Source of the DNA: Larimichthys crocea
Taxonomy: Eukaryota; Chordata; Actinopteri; Sciaenidae
Length of the DNA stretch: 64,000 nt
Direction of reading: 5' to 3'
NCBI RefSeq assembly: GCF_000972845.2
Contig: NC_040013.1
Coordinates: forward strand, 2,718,642-2,782,641
The position numbers were made by a program, and so were the translations under genes. The notes under the pieces are model-generated. The model searched no databases, was not told where the DNA came from, and was given only the letters and a program-made list of their open reading frames with translations. This document shows, in pieces, positions 26,301 to 39,911 of the stretch. Position 1 is the first letter of the stretch, and the number at the start of each line of letters is the position of its first letter.

Positions 26301-29300
26301 CCACAGAACGGGAATTGCTTTTTCCACTGCACATGAGATAATGTGCAGTGTTGTGCCTCAGTTCCGCTGCCAAACTCGAGCATTATTTCCATTTTTCACA
26401 AGTCGGTTATTAAGAGAACGAGTGTCTGCTTGAGTTTCATATCACAAGCTCTCTGAAATGAGCTGTTGATGTAGAACTGATGATATCCTCCTCTCTTTTT
26501 TTATTAGATTAAACAGCTTGCATGACGTAATGTGATTTAGTTTTATAGTTGATAATGAGAACGTGCCTCCAGACCCTTTTCATTTTAAAGGGTCCTATAG
26601 ACCATGAGTCTTATAGCGTGGAGAAATCTGGCTATATAATGTTTACTGCTATAACCTAAACATGGCTTAAGTGGAGCAGTGAGGCATTTCCTGGACCACA
26701 TAAGAAAACGAGACAAGCTTAATAACCCCACACTTCTGAACAAACACATGTATACACTTAGTATCCTCTCAGCGCAAGCTGCTGTCAGAGGCCAGCGTTG
26801 AGCTCATAATTTGGCTGAGCGTCTGCAGACTCTTTGTACTGTACGGTCAGACTACAACACTCCTTCTTTGGACAACGTCAATCTTTGTGTGTTTGGAAAT
26901 TTACCTTGGAAACATTTCTGAACATGTAAGCCCCAGTTTTTCTTTTACTTCTTCCACTTCTTCGGTTGCAGCCACGAAATAGATGACCCTCTTTAGACTT
27001 TAATTTGGTTAGAACGTTTGAACCGAACAGACACCGTGCATGGACAAAACTTTACGTCATTTCTGCAGTTTCCTACAGCAGTAGTTGATCAACGGGCAAC
27101 ACTTAAATCAAGGCCTGGGAAATGTATCCTGATTGCCCCACACCCCTCCCAATGGCAGCCCAGGGCAAACGCACATTCATCAGAGTCGATGTGAAACTGA
27201 GGTCATTTCTGAGCTGCTGACTCTTTTTGCCACTGGCTCCCTGCAGATGAACGTACAGTGCACACTTTAGAGCGTCAAGTGTTTAACTTCCTTCAAGTGG
27301 CGCAGCGTGTAGTCATAATTGTCCATTTGACAGATCGTTGTAAATGTCACATGTCATTGCTGAAGACTTGACGCGGGGACATAAAATTCTGCTACTCAAA
27401 AGTTACGTTCGTACGGCAATCAGATGAAATATTTTATTGGTTTCCCTTCACAAAACTGGCAGTCAGTTTCGCTTTGGAACAATAGAGTGCCTGTCGATTG
27501 AACTGTCTCCGAAGTTAAAATTTATAACGTTCCTCCAAAAGCATTGTGGCAGATTTCTTTTCCAAGAGCCTCGTTTTTGTACCCCTACTTGGATGATCTT
27601 AAGGTAGCAATTTGCAAAGTATTCAACTCAAAAGCTTTATTGTTCAGCGCAGATTTAGCGCATTGCTCTAGTCGGACACTTAATCAAGCCTAAGCTCTCA
27701 TTTGCACAGCTGTTTACGGTAGATGCCATACTTGATTACAGAAAGAATATCAATCTCAAGTCCAGAAAGAGTAGCCGGTGATCCATTGCCTTAAAGATTA
27801 TTTTAAATGCTGGGCATTATGCAAGTATTACCTTACCTTCTATGTCTAAATACCTTAAATTGAAAGGGAAGAACAACAGTTACCTAATGCTTGTCAGTCA
27901 TAGCTTCCATGTGCTTTGAGCCAATATTTAGTCTTGACAGTTTTGCCAATATTTAGTCAGCTATTTCCACTGGCCAGGCTAAGCGTTGCCACTTAAAGGG
28001 CAGAGAGCCCCAGACAGACATTATTGCACAAGTCTGTCTGTCTGTCCAACATTCACAGATGATGTAAAGTGTGTGTCGCAGTGTTGAGTGTTATGTCAAC
28101 ATATAGCCTTGAATGTTTACAGCAGTTTTATCATTAGTGCTATTAGACCCGAGGGTAGTTTTGCTCAAGTGCAGACTCTGGATGGACTCCAAAGTCTGCA
28201 TCCTCTCCGGTTACGTTTACACATTAGACAGGTAATGTCGGACCTCACGGCGAGGTGATGTATTATAGCTGCTCGTCAGCGTACTTACAGGCACTTAAAT
28301 AGCTTGTTATTGCCAGATTTCTGCAGGAACCTGATTTATGATCTTTTTTTTTTTTTTGTTCTCTTTTCAAGATAAGAGCCCAGGCACACAGCTGATAGTC
28401 AGGCCCTGTTTTTTTTTCTTTCACCGCTATCAGTGGCTGTTTAACCAATGCAGCATGTTGAGTTGGAGTCCGAAGAAGTCGCTGAGAGAAGCTTGATTGG
28501 TTCAGCCAAGTTATTTTCACCCTTGTAGTTGAAATTCTTCTTTATTCTTGCGTCTACTTTTTCTTTCTTATATGTTTGAGAGGGAGGGTGTGCTCCATGC
28601 TGTAAAGACATTAGCTTTGGTCGTGACAGTCACAGTGGCTACTTTTTGCAAGGATATATTGACATTTTTGCCAAAAAAGAAGATGCCTAAATGAAGGCTC
28701 ATAGACAGAATGTTTTCACTGGCCTGTGCAAAGTTAATTCATCAAAAGCCGGTCCCAGAAATATTGTTCCCTGCCATGAAACTGATATACACAGCTGGCC
28801 TTTGTTTTCCCTTTTAATTCCTTCTTCTGATAACAAATGAACTGCATTGTGTAGAAATGGTTGTTGTTCAGTGATTCCTGTATTCCCTTGCTCCCATTTT
28901 CTTTTGACACATCCAGCAAAATCCCCCCCAGAAAGTTTTCTAGTTTCTGCTGTGCACAAAAACGGCTCACAGTAGCTAACCTTACAGCTACCAATGGCTA
29001 TAAAGTTAGTCCACAGTGACTATAACGGTGTAAGAGTTTAAGATGTGCGAGCTTATTCCTGAGTAATATAAGCTGCTACAACCTATTCCCCCTATCCTTG
29101 AAGCTGCCACAGGGGGTCCCAGACTGCAGGGTTGTACCGTGGCCCTGAACAATGAAGCCGGAGCACTGATGGAAAAGCCATCTCCACCGAGACAGATTTT
29201 TTATTGCTTTCCAGGCCGGCTGTCCCCTATGAGGTCATTTTGGAGGAATGTCCCAGAGAGTAAAGTAAAAGTCAGGTCAGAGTACTTGACCTGTTTGTTT

Positions 29301-29689
29301 TGAGTCTCACACCTCAAACTTTCCATTTCTTTAAATACACAAAAAAAGCAGCTTGAATTTCTTTGCTCACAGCTCCCCTGAACCAGCATGGAGCCTGTAA
29401 AAGAACAGGACTTGTGCAAGCACCCGTGGCGTATATTAAATGACTGTAGGAGAGCAAGCTTCGAGGAAGCCTCCGTTGCAAAAGTGAAAAGCAATCAGTC
29501 TTGTAAAATTGAGTCATGGACATGCAGGGGATGGTACGGTGAAGCCTTGGCTCGAAACAGTTCTGTATCAGGTTTTACAGATTTATCCAAGTCTGCCAGT
29601 TTTTAGGGTTCTTTGAAATATTAAAAATGTTCTCATAAGAAGCGAAGGCCGAAAGTTTGAGTGGCTTAGTGCAACCATCAGCTAGGTAA

Positions 29690-29900
29690 TCCATCAATTG
29701 ATGTGAAGTCAGCAACAATTTTGATAATCGATCAATTGTTTCAGTCGTTTATTTTTCACCGGATCCAGCTGCTCAGATCTTGAGGTTTGAGGAAATTGTA
29801 ACTGGCATTTCTTCTACTATTGATCAAGGAAAGAATTTCAGTTTTTCTCTAATCCAGGGATTTCAAATGAGCAAATGTGCAAGTGCAAATATACAGATTT
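29690..29900 (+). repeat. Candidate decayed teleost repeat
   Basis: The segment around TTTTGATAATCGATCAATTG followed by a CAGTCGTTTATTTTTCA stretch and a GCTCAGATCTTGAGG block resembles a high-copy AT-rich repeat of teleosts. Similarity is judged from memory; ends are uncertain. Confidence 0.4.
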
Positions 29901-30169
29901 TTTCCCTGAGGCATCAGTAACTTGATTTTCCATCCTGTAGTTATTGTTGATTAATTTAACCCGCATCATGAAGTCATCTGTTATTCTTCACAATGTGTGC
30001 CAAGGTAATCCAAACACCTGACAGGTGTGGTGTATCGAGATGCTGACTATGACTCAGGTGTGCTTTTGTGTGCTCAGGATAAACGGCTTCACTGAAAGCT
30101 AGAAAGTGTTTTTGAACTCTCTCTGGATATTTGCAGTTTTTTTCCATGAAGCCATTGACCCACCCTGCA

Positions 30170-30460
30170 CTCCGTGCCTTTGGTGGAGTATCAGGGTAAG
30201 CCGATCATTGTCATAGTTCAGTGCCTTATTCAAATAATGAGTAAGACTTCTCAGACTAGTTGGCTCAGGTGATGGTGGTGGCTGGTTCAAGTCCAGTTGA
30301 GGCAAGATTCTGAACCCCAAATTGCTCCTGATGGCTGTGTGTGAGAGTGTGCTTAGTATTTTTATATCACACTGCCATCAGTGTATGAACGTGTGTGTGA
30401 GTGAATGTGTTGTATAAGCACTTGGAGTGGTCAGTAGACCACAAAAGTTGTATTTACTCG
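30170..30460 (+). repeat. Degenerate tRNA-derived SINE
   Basis: GGCTGGTTCAAGTCC near 30280 resembles a tRNA B box. It is followed by GGCAAGATTCTGAACCCC, TTGCTCCTGATGGCTGTG, a GTGTGTGAGTGAATGTG stretch and CACTTGGAGTGGTCAGTAGA. This order is the body of a common teleost SINE as I know it. It is diverged and not a functional tRNA. Confidence 0.65.
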
Positions 30461-33400
30461 ACAAAAACAACAGTTTAAATTTAATTCATGGGGTTTATTT
30501 TATTGATTTCATTACAGAAAAGGTCAAACATATTTAAAAACTCAACAATAAACTGTACAAACAAACAAATAATTCTAATTAATAGATATAAATAGTTTGT
30601 TTCTTGTAGAAGGAGAACTTTAAAAGTTGAAAAACTTTGGATGAGTGTGTGGTTTAGTTATTGGCTCTCTTTCACACACACACTGTCAGTGACTCACGCA
30701 ATCACGTTATCTCTTCATCTGATTCTCCCACATTGCCAGAGCGTCTTGTGCGTTCATCGTTCTGCTTCATTTCATCTTTCCAAATCAAAATCCAGCTTAA
30801 TATCCGTCAGATCTGGTTAGTTTTAGCTTTAGCGATGTGGCAGCCTGCTTATCAAAAGACGTCCAAACACTGGCTGTTTCTAGGCAACCGAGCAGTTTCT
30901 ATGTGGGGTAAAAAATAAAAAATCATATTTTGTTTTCTTTGAATCCCACACAGCTCCATATTTCACCACACGATTAATAAATCCATCGTGAAGGGAGAGC
31001 GTGAGGTTTTGTTTTAACAGAGTGATTTTGTTGATGAGCTGTCTGATTTGGCCGGATTGACTCAACCTTTAACTTCTCTGTCGAGCTTTTTTCATTCTTC
31101 ACACAAACTCTTGCTGTCATATTTCATACGTGCCACATTTCTGGCAGATAAAAACCCCGCACTGCACCATACGTCTCACTTCAGGAAGAACCTGTTTTCA
31201 GTTTCAGATTTTTTTCCTTCCAGCCCGTGTCGGCCGAACGAAGCTCAGCGAGTCTCGGTGTTCTGCCAGTTCGACGTTGCTTATTTAATGTTTCTCTAAA
31301 TCTTCCACCGTATTACCCTCAATGATTGACCGTAAGCCTTAAACCTGCACTGCAGCTCGTTTGAGCTCATGATTACTGTTTTGGAAGAATGCTGCTCAGC
31401 CAAATATTAAAATTTTAGATTTTATCTGTACACCTGAATAGACTGGCAGATCAAACACGGCCCGGGCCAAATGTTCCACGATCACTGGACTAAAATTCAC
31501 CTAAAGTGCTTTTGATCCTGAGCTGCTCACCGAGTAAAGGAATGGTTATACTGGGAATATGCAAAGTCTTGATATGTGTAATGGGATGAAAAGACCGTGC
31601 ATGCACACGTCGCACAGGGCTTCTCGTTTTCAAGAGATATTCTGGTACTTGACAGATTCTAGGCACAAGCTATTTTAACTCAATCTTTAAAGTATAAAAC
31701 ATCATTACCCGAGTGTGTTGATTTATTATGCACAGCTGACTTCCATTTATAATTCTTTTTTTATATATCTGCGGTGCCACTGCATGTCATTTGCAACAAC
31801 AAAGAATCAGCAAAGCAGTTACCGTTGCCATGGACTGCAGTAGTTTTATACAACCACAAACGGTTAGGTCTAACAGTAAAGTCACGGGCATTCGCTTGGC
31901 CCTGTCCGTGTTGTAAAATGCTGAAGGCACAGGCTAAATATAAGCGTGTATTGGATTTCAAGAAGCATGAAATGGTCAGCGCTGAGGGGGGTAAAAAGGC
32001 GCTGCAGCCGTGTCCCAGAGCGTACCGGCCCCGTGATGAATAGCTGTCAACCCCCTGCCCTAACCCGCCCTCCTTCCTTCAAGTGCCACCCCCGTTTCCT
32101 GGGGTCACGCCGCTGGAGGTCACGTCTCTCTGGGAGTGAGCCACCAACGCTCTCAGTTCCAGGAAGAAAAACTCTCATCCAATACATCCTCATAGACTGT
32201 TAAACAAGAGCCAAAGCAGAAAATGTTGAATGTTTCGGGGGGGGGACTGGCGATAAACTAAACTAAACGAGGATTCTGCCAAGACAAACAGAGCGTGAAG
32301 TGTCTTGTAGGGTGACCAAAAGTCTCCGGTTAAAAACTATACAGCACTGGGCGTCTTTCAGAAGTGGTCGAGCGTTCCCTTTATTGAACTGTAAAGGCTC
32401 ATGTTTTTCTCCTGAGGTAATTCTGTGTTTGCAATTACATCCAGTGATGTCACCCCGCAAATTACTCCATGTTCACTTCACAGATTTGTTGATGATCTGT
32501 GTAGTGTCTGCCTTCTTATCAAAGGCAGGAAGTCAAAGGAGGTTTCGGCTACAACTGTTGCTGCTCAACTCGAGTTCTTGAACATTTCTTGGACTCTTTT
32601 TTTTTTTTTTCTCCTGAGCTGGATTTTTCTTATCAGTTGTTACTTTTGGAAAAAGGAATATCTGCCATGAATGATTTATAAGCGCTGTTGAAATATAGTC
32701 TAAAATGTAGCCTCCCCACTGTCAAGACCTTTGATTTTTCCTCCAATTATTACGCAACAGGTCATTTGAAGTCACGACCACAGTTACTCTGTAGCCACTG
32801 CTCTGCGGGAGGATCAAGACAGATGCAGGGCTGTTTTTGGCTTTCCCTTTACCTCTGCATTGCAAAGCTATTTATGACTATGATATTTCCATCTCATCCC
32901 ATTCCAGGCCTGTGAATGAAGTGTTCGAAGTGTTTGTGCTCCACTGCCAGTTGCGACTTGCTGCTATTGATGCACCTACGGTATTTTCTGTTTATCAAGG
33001 CTTTATCTATAAAGTCGAGAAAGGGCCGGCGTTGTGAGCGTCTGCAGATCGTGGAGAACAGCTGTCGCAAACACATCAAACCGAACAACTTGAACTTTAA
33101 AAAGTCATTTTACAACTGTGTGATTACAGACGTGGACTTGTGGGGCATCTGGTTGAAAACAGGGAACACAAGCGGGGTTTGGTTTCTCAAGTTTCGTGCA
33201 TGGCTTCAATCTTTTCCCCGTTCCCTGTTCATGCATGTTCATTCTTTGAAAGCAGTTCTACATTAAATATATTTGCATAGTATTCACACCGAGCTAGAGA
33301 TCCACATTCCAACAACACAACAAGTTTTAACTAGGCAACAAAATGATACACAGAGCACACGGTTTACCTGCTGCAAAGCATGCTCTTATTTTAACCTGTG

Positions 33401-34654
33401 GTGTAACACGGTAGCAAATTGCAGCAGTGGTATTTTTGTAGATAGCCTAAGGTGCTCCAGCTTTGGCGTGAGAAAGTCCTTCTTTACCAGCAGTCTTGCA
33501 CAGCATGGGTTGTGTCTGAGAGTAATCACCGGAGAGCAGGATTGACAATTACCTGTCCACCGGGGCAGTAAATCTCTGCAGAGTGATTAGTGAACAACTG
33601 TGGCCCTGGAAAATGGAGGCTTTGGCCTCACTAATGGGGCACACAGAAAATATCCTGAGGGGGCAGCAAACGTGCTGGCTCCATCCGAATGTTAAAAGCA
33701 TGGCGGTGGAAGGGGAAGTTGCTGCAACATGTTATCAGGAGCTTATCTTTTACTACATTAACAGATTTTATTGGCCATGCGGGGACAGAAAGAAGCTATA
33801 AGGTCAACACTAACAAAACACAGACAGACAAGCTAACATTGTGATGCTTTTTTTATTTTTTCTATGACTGAGGGGGTCAGACTGCTCCCAAGACACAAGA
33901 AAAGATCCATGTGGGTCCATGAGAGATCACTGGAAGTACCACCCGCTGGTTAGGGAGCTTGACCTGGGTGATGGTCGGTTTAACGCATATTTTGGGATGA
34001 GTCAGAGACAGTTTGGTGATCTGCTTTTCACAAAAATGAATACCAGTTTCAGTTTATGTTTGGTTTAACATTGAAATCTCCAGTAACCACACTAATTAGC
34101 CTCCAGGCCTGCTGTTTTCTGTTCGGATCGAGGGACGTAGGTTGGTAAAATCATAAAGCTGCAGGCGTCCTGCAAACAGCCACCGCTAGTTTGTCCTCTG
34201 TGGTTGTTGTTTCCAAGTAGATGTAAACGTTGTGGTCACTCTTAAATCATCCAATTGGACAAATGCAAATGATGTAGAGTGCTTTTTCACCTCGCAGCAG
34301 ACACAGTGCTCCTGCAAAATGTGAGGAAGTCCAAATGGTTGATACCAGCTGGGGAAGAAACGTCCATCATTGACTCTGAGCTTGCTTTTCGTGCTCTCCA
34401 CCATCTCCTGAGGGATACATCTGGCTCTTTGGCTGCTAAATGCTGCACTGTGTGCTGTTTGGTGCCGAGCAGGAAGCACACAGTCAGACTGTAGATGTTT
34501 TTTTTTCTGAAATCAGCTGCTGCTGCTGCTGAATCCATCGTAGACTAGAGAGAAATCAAAACAGGGAGCTAAAAGACACAATGAAGCTCTGCAGAGATGA
34601 ACAGCCAAAAAACATATTCAGCTTTAAATTCATATTTATAGTTCTATTTAGCAT

Positions 34655-34882
34655 TACAGGACCAGTGTGTATGATTTAGTGGCAACTATCAGCAGTTTAG
34701 CTTGCCTCACCTGAAAAAGGCATATCTAGAGCCAGAGGCTCATTCTGATGTAACAGAAATATAAAGATGCTTATTTTCAGGTGATTATACATTAATAGAA
34801 ACATAGTTATGAATATTAAATTCAATTTCTGCCATATTCTGTAAATAAAACTCTCTAAATCTGACAGCCTGGACCTTTGTAA
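34655..34882 (-). mobile_element. Short inverted-repeat element of the GGTCCAGTGTGT family
   Basis: Imperfect terminal inverted repeats: TACAGGACCAGTGTGTATGA at the left and CCTGGACCTTTGTAA at the right. Just inside the left end is GATTTAGTGGCAACTA, the signature also found at the end of the large satellite-bearing element (37886-41264) and of the 44221-44390 element. The reverse strand of its right half aligns with 37886-37950. It is a non-autonomous element with no transposase. Confidence 0.75.
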
Positions 34883-37339
34883 GGTAATTCTCAGTTCGCA
34901 CGGTTGTTAATGAATTATGCACGCTTCAGTATATTTCCATATTCGCACTTAACTGCTGCTACCAGTGCGCTGTGATCGTCTTTAATTTTCCTGAACATTT
35001 TCTGTAAATCTTTATATATTAGATTTTATTTCTTTAAGCCTGGAAAGTCATTCTGCTTGGAACAAATGTGAGGAACAAGAAAATCTGGCGTCGTGTAGTT
35101 CTGCTGTAATGCCTGGGCCGATGTGAAAGATATTAACCGTAGAAGCGAACCCAAAACAGTAGCTTTGAGACTCCGCATGGAATGCAACCAAAGAACTGTG
35201 TGGGCTCTCTCCTTGTTTTTTTTTCCCCAAATGCGGTGGTCTTTTTTACCTCTTTCCATCCGTAGCTACAAAATGCTAGGATTTGATACAACTCTCTTTT
35301 TCCTCCCATCTGCAGCCCCGAGGAGTAATGGTAGGAAGCAGGGCTTGGCTGGCGGATCGGTGGAAGCAGGATGGATGGAACTACTGTGGTTAAGCGTTTG
35401 CGGTGATGAAGTCAGCGTCTGGCCCACATTAAAAGTCAACCAAGTGCATGTGCTCACACAACAGCTACATTCCCGCCAACATGTTTAGAACACGAGTGTT
35501 ATCGACAAGCTGGGGTCTTCCTGCGTTTCCTGAAGGTTAATATTAAAAACGAGGGAGCGTCACGGGTGCATGGGGATGATATCACTGGCTGCATATTCTA
35601 CAGACAGCCATATGAAGTCTTATACGGGGCTGTTAAAGGTAAACACTGCTCCAAAAAGTCATTGATGTTCTTGGCAAGCTGTTCCCTTACGTGTGCAGGA
35701 AATATTGTCAGGCCGGCTGAAAAGAATGATGTCAAGGAGGATACCACACAGTGCGCTTGTCTTTTATTGCCCCGCTGAGAGGGGTGATCACTTTGAGGGG
35801 CAGTGCAGTATTTCATGTTTTTAATGCGTATCTCCATGAGCTCATGCACACTCGCTCTATCATTGTTTCAGGCTGAAAAAGATCAATTTTGTTCTTCAAC
35901 AAAAGATTTAGTAACACAAAAAGCTCCCAGCTTTTTAACACCCAAATTACCCCAAATTATCAGTTCTGTGTCATGTCTACATGTTTCCATTGGCCTACTT
36001 TTTAAAGATTTTATGTATGTATGTTTCACTGCTGCCATGGAAACAAGTAAATATTGCCATCGCATCCTTTTCATCTGTGCACGAGTACTTTCCAGCGGGG
36101 CACGGGGTAATGTGGGTAAAAGAAACGCGCCGCGTACGTATTTTGATTATCACATTTATTGGCGGCACAGCCGTACGAAGCGAGAAACTCAATATGTCAT
36201 CTGGAAAAATACACTCAAGTTTCATAAATCTGAGTGCTATGTTGACAAAGTGTGCGCGAGCAAATTCTATTTTAATGGTTTCAAAGCGCATTGCCAACCT
36301 CTCTTTATTATTATTCGGACACAGTCGCTGCAGTGTGCAGTCTGATTACATTTGCATTTTTGGCATTTAGGCCACGCTCATCCTGTGTGAATTAATAAGG
36401 AGGCAGCGCTCAGGCTTATAAGCACACACAGAGGGGGGACATAGGACTGTTGGAAGTGTTGGACTGTGATTGTCCCCCAGTGGGACAGCCAGTCTGACAA
36501 GTATTTAAAGCTAACTTTAACTTTTAAAGAAGCTGACTCAACTCAAACACCAACATCATACTCTGTGCTTAAAACTATATTTTTGACCTTCCTCATTGAG
36601 TCTTGACATCTGGTTCTCTACATCCTCCGCCACACTTTTACCATTAGTTCTTAGTCACCACATCATAGTATTACTCAATCTCCCCACACTTAGTTACAGA
36701 CAGTGGAGTTATGACAGTCTGAAGCCGGAACATTACTCATGTTCATTACTGGTAGAAAATAAGAGCGTTGGGTTTTTTTTTTCAATGACACTCCTTTGTG
36801 CAGTGTCGAAGAAAAATAGTCTGGAAAATTGAATCCAACTTTTCCGGGTGAACAAAAACTGACCTCATGTTCAGTTTTTTAAAATAACTTTTTTGTCATG
36901 TTAGTATTCTACAAGTAACTCTGAGTATCTGAGAAACTGTGTTTTGACAGCAGAGGTAGTTAAAGTGAGACAATGTTTAAAAAAAAGACCCATTAAACCA
37001 ATTTCCTGACGGGGATATCCAAAGCAACGTCCATTCACTTCCTCTGTAAAGCTAATGCATTCCCTCAAGTCTTAAGTAGTCAACAGGATCCATCTTATGC
37101 ATGTGTTGACGTAGGTGTGGGAATAGTTGGCTTAAGGGCCTCAGATGAAGGAGTTCTTGACAGGGAAATTCAATTTATTTATTTCCTCCATGCAACTCGC
37201 AGCTTTCTGCAGGGGGTAAATTGTCTCTGGGGCCTTAGCATTCATTTGGCATCTGGTTTTCTGACTTGACAAAAATTGACTCTCCCTTCAGCTCTGTTTT
37301 GTTTCACAGCAGCATAAATGCTTCACTGTGTTCACCGGC

Positions 37340-37680
37340 TAGTTTCTAAATGTGTCTGGTGCCATGCCTTTTGTTCTGATAGGCCATTATGGTGAAACCC
37401 CAAACCCATTTGTCAGGCAACCCGTTATTCCAAAAAACACACGCCCGTTGCTTCAAAGGCCTGTTGTTCCGTAAATACACCCATGTATCACCAACTTATG
37501 TACGTAACCTAGCTGACGTGATTTATCTTAGTTGAACCCAAACCATAATCTTTGACTAAAGCTAACCAAGTAGTTATTTTGCCCAGACCTAACCGAACTG
37601 TGCAACACAATTTTGACCACGTGTTTATCATCGTTACCATAATGACAAAGATCACCTTTCCCGCACATCCAAGTATACCA
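37340..37680 (+). repeat. Candidate interspersed repeat
   Basis: The composition and phrases such as GGCAACCCGTTATTCC, GGCCTGTTGTTCCGT, AACCCAAACCATAATCTTTG and AAGCTAACCAAGTAG look like a known type of teleost repeat. No second copy lies in this window, so this is low confidence. Confidence 0.35.
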
Positions 37681-37950
37681 AAAAAGTGACAAATGGGACA
37701 TTTTTCAGGCTGTCGGGGTTTGGAAATAATGAGCCATCGGAACAATGGGTAGTCCCTGTTTGTCTCTGTGCTGTTTGCTGCTGGACAAGTCGTATGTTTC
37801 CACCCAACGTGGACAGCAAAGACAGCTGACAGTAACATCTTTCATATTATCATTTAGTCTTCGATGTATAAAACTATCTTGGTTCAGGTCCAGTGTGTGA
37901 CATTTACAGGTATCTATTGACAGAAATGGAATATAATATTTATAAGTAGT

Positions 37951-38042
37951 AATGAGTAGCCTCAGTGAGTGATTTGTTCATTTTCACTTTTTTTCCAATG
38001 AGTAGCCTCAGTGAGTGATTTGTTCATTTTCACTTTTTTTCC
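37951..38042 (+). repeat. 46-bp tandem direct duplication at array start
   Basis: Two perfect adjacent copies (37951-37996 and 37997-38042), each starting AATGAGTAGCCTCAGTGAGT and ending in the first TTTTCAC plus T-run. This looks like the edge of the array, where element sequence turns into satellite units. Confidence 0.9.
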
Positions 38043-38340
38043 TCTTAATTTTCACTTTTTTTTTTCGTGATTTTCACTTTCTTTTCTCATAATTTCCACT
38101 TTATCTCATAATTTTCACTTTTTTCTCATAATTTTCACTTTTTTCCTCATAATTGTACTTTTTTTCTCATAAATTTGACTTTTTTCTTATAATTTTCACT
38201 TTTTTTCCTCATAATTTTCACTTTTTTTCTCATAATTTTCACTTTTTTCTCATAAATTTCACTTTTTTTCTCATAAGTTTCACTTTTATTCTTATAATTT
38301 TCACTTTTTTTCCTCATAATTTTCACTTTTTTTCTCATAA

Positions 38341-38870
38341 TTTTCACCTTTTTTCCCCTGATAATTTTCGCTTTTTTATCTCAAAATTTTCAAATTTTTT
38401 TCTGATAATTTACCCCTTTTTTCTCATAATATTCACTTTTTTCCCGCATAAATTTCACTTTTTGTTCTCATAATTTTCACTTTTTTTCTCATAAATGTCA
38501 CTTTTTTTGCTCATAATTTTCACTTTTTCTCTCATAATTTACCACTTTTTTTTCTCACAATTTTCACCTTTTTACCCCTGATAAATTTCACTTTTTGTTC
38601 TCATAATTTTCACTTTTTTTCTCATAAATTTCACTTTTTTCCCCTCATAAATTTCACTTTTTGTTCTCATAATTTTCACTTTTTTTTCCTCATAATTTAC
38701 GCCTTTTTTCTCATAATTTACCCCTTTTTTTCTCATAATTTACCCCTTTTTTCTGATAATTTACCCCTTTTTTTCTCATAATTTTCACCTTTTTCCCCCT
38801 GACAATTTTCGCTTTTTTATCTCATAATTTACCCCTTTTTTCTCATAAATTTCACTTTTTTCCTCATAAA
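38341..38870 (+). repeat. Higher-order satellite block, copy 1
   Basis: About 530 bp of array whose order of rare unit variants (CTCAAAATTTTC, TTCCCGCATAAA, TCATAAATGTCAC, CTCACAATTTTCACC, ATTTACGCC, CTGACAATTTTCG) is repeated at 39343-39911. Confidence 0.88.
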
Positions 38871-39342
38871 TTTCACTTTTTTTCCTCATAATTTTCACTT
38901 TTTCTCTCATAAATTTCACTTTTTTTCCTCATAAATTTCACTTTTTTCTCATAATTTTCACTTTTTTTTCTTATAATTTTCACTTTTTTCTCATAAATTT
39001 CACTTTTTCTCATAAATTTCACTTTTTTCCCTCATAATTTTCACTTTTTTTCTCATAATTTACCCCTTTTTTCTCATAAATTTCACTTTTTTTCCCTCAT
39101 AAATTAAATTTTTTTTCCTCATAAATTTCAGTTTTTTTCTCATAAATTTCACTTTTTTTCCCTCATAATTTACCCCTTTTTTCTCATAAATTTCACTTTT
39201 TTTCCCTCATAAATTTCATTTTTTTTCCCTTATAAATTTCACTTTTTTTCTCATAAATTTCACTTTTTTCCTCATAATTTACCCCTTTTTTCTCATAAAT
39301 TTCACTTTTTTTCCCTCATAAATTTCACTTTTTTTCTTATAA

Positions 39343-39911
39343 TTTTCACCTTTTTTCCCCTGATAATTTTCGCTTTTTTATCTCAAAATTTTCAAATTTT
39401 TTTCTGATAATTTACCCCTTTTTTCTCATAATATTCACTTTTTTCCCGCATAAATTTCACTTTTTGTTCTCATAATTTTCACTTTTTTTCTCATAAATGT
39501 CACTTTTTTTGCTCATAATTTTCACTTTTTCTCTCATAATTTACCACTTTTTTTTCTCACAATTTTCACCTTTTTACCCCTGATAAATTTCACTTTTTGT
39601 TCTCATAATTTTCACTTTTTTTCTCATTAAATTTCACTTTTTGTTCTCATAATTTTCACTTTTTTTCTCATAAATTTCACTTTTTTCCCCTCATAAATTT
39701 CACTTTTTGTTCTCATAATTTTCACTTTTTTTTCCTCATAATTTACGCCTTTTTTCTCATAATTTACCCCTTTTTTTCTCATAATTTACCCCTTTTTTCT
39801 GATAATTTACCCCTTTTTTTCTCATAATTTTCACCTTTTTCCCCCTGACAATTTTCGCTTTTTTATCTCATAATTTACCCCTTTTTTCTCATAAATTTCA
39901 CTTTTTTTTCT
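39343..39911 (+). repeat. Higher-order satellite block, copy 2
   Basis: Nearly identical to 38341-38870, offset by 1002 bp at its start. It carries one extra segment of about 40 bp near 39620-39665. Such a long, almost unchanged copy points to recent unequal exchange or segmental duplication within the array. Confidence 0.88.

Larger units (their letters stand above)
9984..37885. other. Long non-coding interval, likely angptl2 first intron plus intergenic DNA
   Basis: About 28 kb without a recognisable coding exon on either strand. The unlocated non-coding first exon and promoter of angptl2 should lie here or slightly beyond. The repeats I could identify are listed separately; the remaining stretches (about 11.5-15.3, 15.4-16.8, 17.3-29.7, 30.5-34.6 and 34.9-37.3 kb) show nothing I can name. 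Short frames here lack domain patterns. Confidence 0.6.

Noticed and set aside
30262..30300. tRNA gene suggested by a GGTTCAAGTCC B-box motif
   Set aside because: No cloverleaf can be formed with the flanking sequence, and the downstream body is that of a SINE.
35803..36345. 180-codon plus-strand frame
   Set aside because: The longest frame outside the two genes, but with overlapping long frames on both strands, no domain pattern and no recognisable homologue. Treated as chance.
38147..38473. Open frames of 66 and 106 codons across the minisatellite
   Set aside because: They are periodic Lys/Glu- or Phe/His-rich translations of tandem units and follow from the repeat period, not from coding selection.
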